This document shows, one piece after another, positions 63,433 to 64,000 of a stretch of DNA of 64,000 nt. Position 1 is the stretch's first letter. The number at the start of each line of letters is the position of its first letter. Source of the DNA: Moniliella sp. 'wahieum' (Eukaryota; Basidiomycota; Moniliellomycetes; Moniliellales; Moniliellaceae); the NCBI GenBank assembly GCA_003971905.1, contig RSEE01000019.1, positions 496,001 through 560,000 of the forward strand, in the 5' to 3' direction. The notes beneath the pieces are model-generated. The model was not told where the DNA came from. It was given only the letters and a program-made list of their open reading frames with translations, and ran no database searches. The translations under genes and the position numbers were made by a program.

Positions 63433-64000
63433 GTGCTTGCGATGCCTGAAGCTTGAAGAGCGACGAGGTGCCTCCGGACAACATGCAGCTGCCCCATGCG
63501 TCAATTCCCGGTGGCGGCAAGATATGGGATTCCCCACACAGGGGTGGCGCCTGCGGGTAGCCGAAGCAGGCGCGTGGCCAGTGTGTTGCGCTGGTGCCCT
63601 GCGGTGCCCCCTTTGGGCCTGGGATTGGCGTGACGCGTGATGCGTGGCCGCGTGACCGGGTGACCCCACCGAGACTGCATGCCAGATGCGCCGCATTTCC
63701 GCGGCTCGCATGGCAAGCGAAGGCTGCGGAGGTGGGGGCAGCAGCGCCGCATCCCCCCCTGCGCCGCACCCGCCCTGCTCCCTCTGCATCCCCAGCAGCC
63801 CCGCTCGGCCAGCGACCATCGACCATCGCCTGCCCAGCGCCAAGTGCTGCGACTTCCTTCCGCCGACCTATACCCCCCCGTGTCTTGTGTCGGTCATCCC
63901 ATAGCCTCCTCTCGCATGAGCTTGCCGTCTCCTCCGCCAGCGCTCCCGCGCTCCCCCCGCCCCGCACGTACTCACGCCAGGTGTTGCTTGGTGCCGTTCC

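Larger units (their letters stand above)
61408..64000. other. Right-hand 2.6 kb, no gene supported
   Basis: RPL4 promoter side, then AT-rich DNA with scattered frames of up to 170 codons that carry no recognisable domain. It contains the GGTCACC array at 61728-61748, GCTTGAA tandem at 63188-63201 and a hairpin at 63410-63432. The minus-strand frames at 63230-63970 are Ala/Gly/Arg-rich and may be the inner end of a gene beginning beyond the edge, but I cannot support that. Confidence 0.4.

Noticed and set aside
63230-64000. A gene entering from the right edge on the minus strand
   Set aside because: Only Ala/Gly/Arg-rich low-complexity translation is visible and no motif anchors it.

Overview
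The window is nuclear DNA of a fungus, most likely a basidiomycete and perhaps in Ustilaginomycotina; that lineage is an inference. Genes are intron-poor. The introns I could place are 56 to about 110 bases with GT..AG ends, protein families are fungal (exocyst Sec5, AreA-type GATA factor, Rrp15, FUSC-type transporter), and there is one intron-containing tRNA gene. Intergenic gaps of 0.3 to 2.6 kb separate the genes, and there are no operons.

Layout. 1-4190 (-): ARF-GEF Sec7, cut by the left edge. 4774-8762 (-): one AreA/NIT2-like nitrogen GATA factor, joined across an intron at 7363-7458. 10403-14123 (-): two oxygenases in tandem, an FMN-dependent luciferase-like monooxygenase and a 2-oxoglutarate/Fe(II) dioxygenase. 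14983-16035 (-): a WW-domain protein. 16543-19539 (+): exocyst SEC5. 20429-20871 (+): E2 UBC4. 20.9-26.5 kb: a stretch with one orphan gene (22270-24513, -). 26488-28225 (+): secreted histidine acid phosphatase. 28674-30331 (-): phosphoglucomutase. 32131-32230 (+): tRNA-Val(CAC). 32501-36844 (-): large FUSC/BRE4-like membrane protein. 37721-38692 (-) and 39017-40464 (+): RRP15 and VPS4, divergent. 42315-44756 (+): GMC oxidoreductase with a probable GPI signal. 47238-48610 (+): expansin-like DPBB cell-wall protein. 49842-51126 (+): succinyl-CoA ligase beta. 53315-54385 (+): GAPDH. 55595-56187 (-): complex I NDUFA5-type subunit. 57183-57724 (-): VOC/glyoxalase-fold protein, next to a Ser/Pro-rich protein (57725-58855, -). 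60293-61407 (-): RPL4. The last 2.6 kb has no gene I can support.

Two features run through the whole window. First, almost every conserved gene is broken by isolated one-base indels, mostly losses, including GAPDH, UBC4, VPS4 and RPL4. Adding back one base per break restores the family length, so these look like sequence or assembly errors and not pseudogenes. Coordinates below therefore span the whole gene, not one open frame. Second, intergenic DNA carries many short arrays with an exact 7-bp period. Their units are mostly odd-length palindromes such as GTTCAAC, GTTAAAC, GGTGACC and the GTGAC-type units. This is the most unusual signal I found.

Functionally the window is mostly housekeeping: secretion and endosomal traffic (SEC7, SEC5, VPS4), ribosome production (RRP15, RPL4), central carbon and respiration (PGM, GAPDH, succinyl-CoA ligase, NDUFA5) and ubiquitin conjugation. 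There is also a secreted or wall-bound set (acid phosphatase, GMC oxidase, expansin-like protein) and one possible catabolic oxygenase pair.
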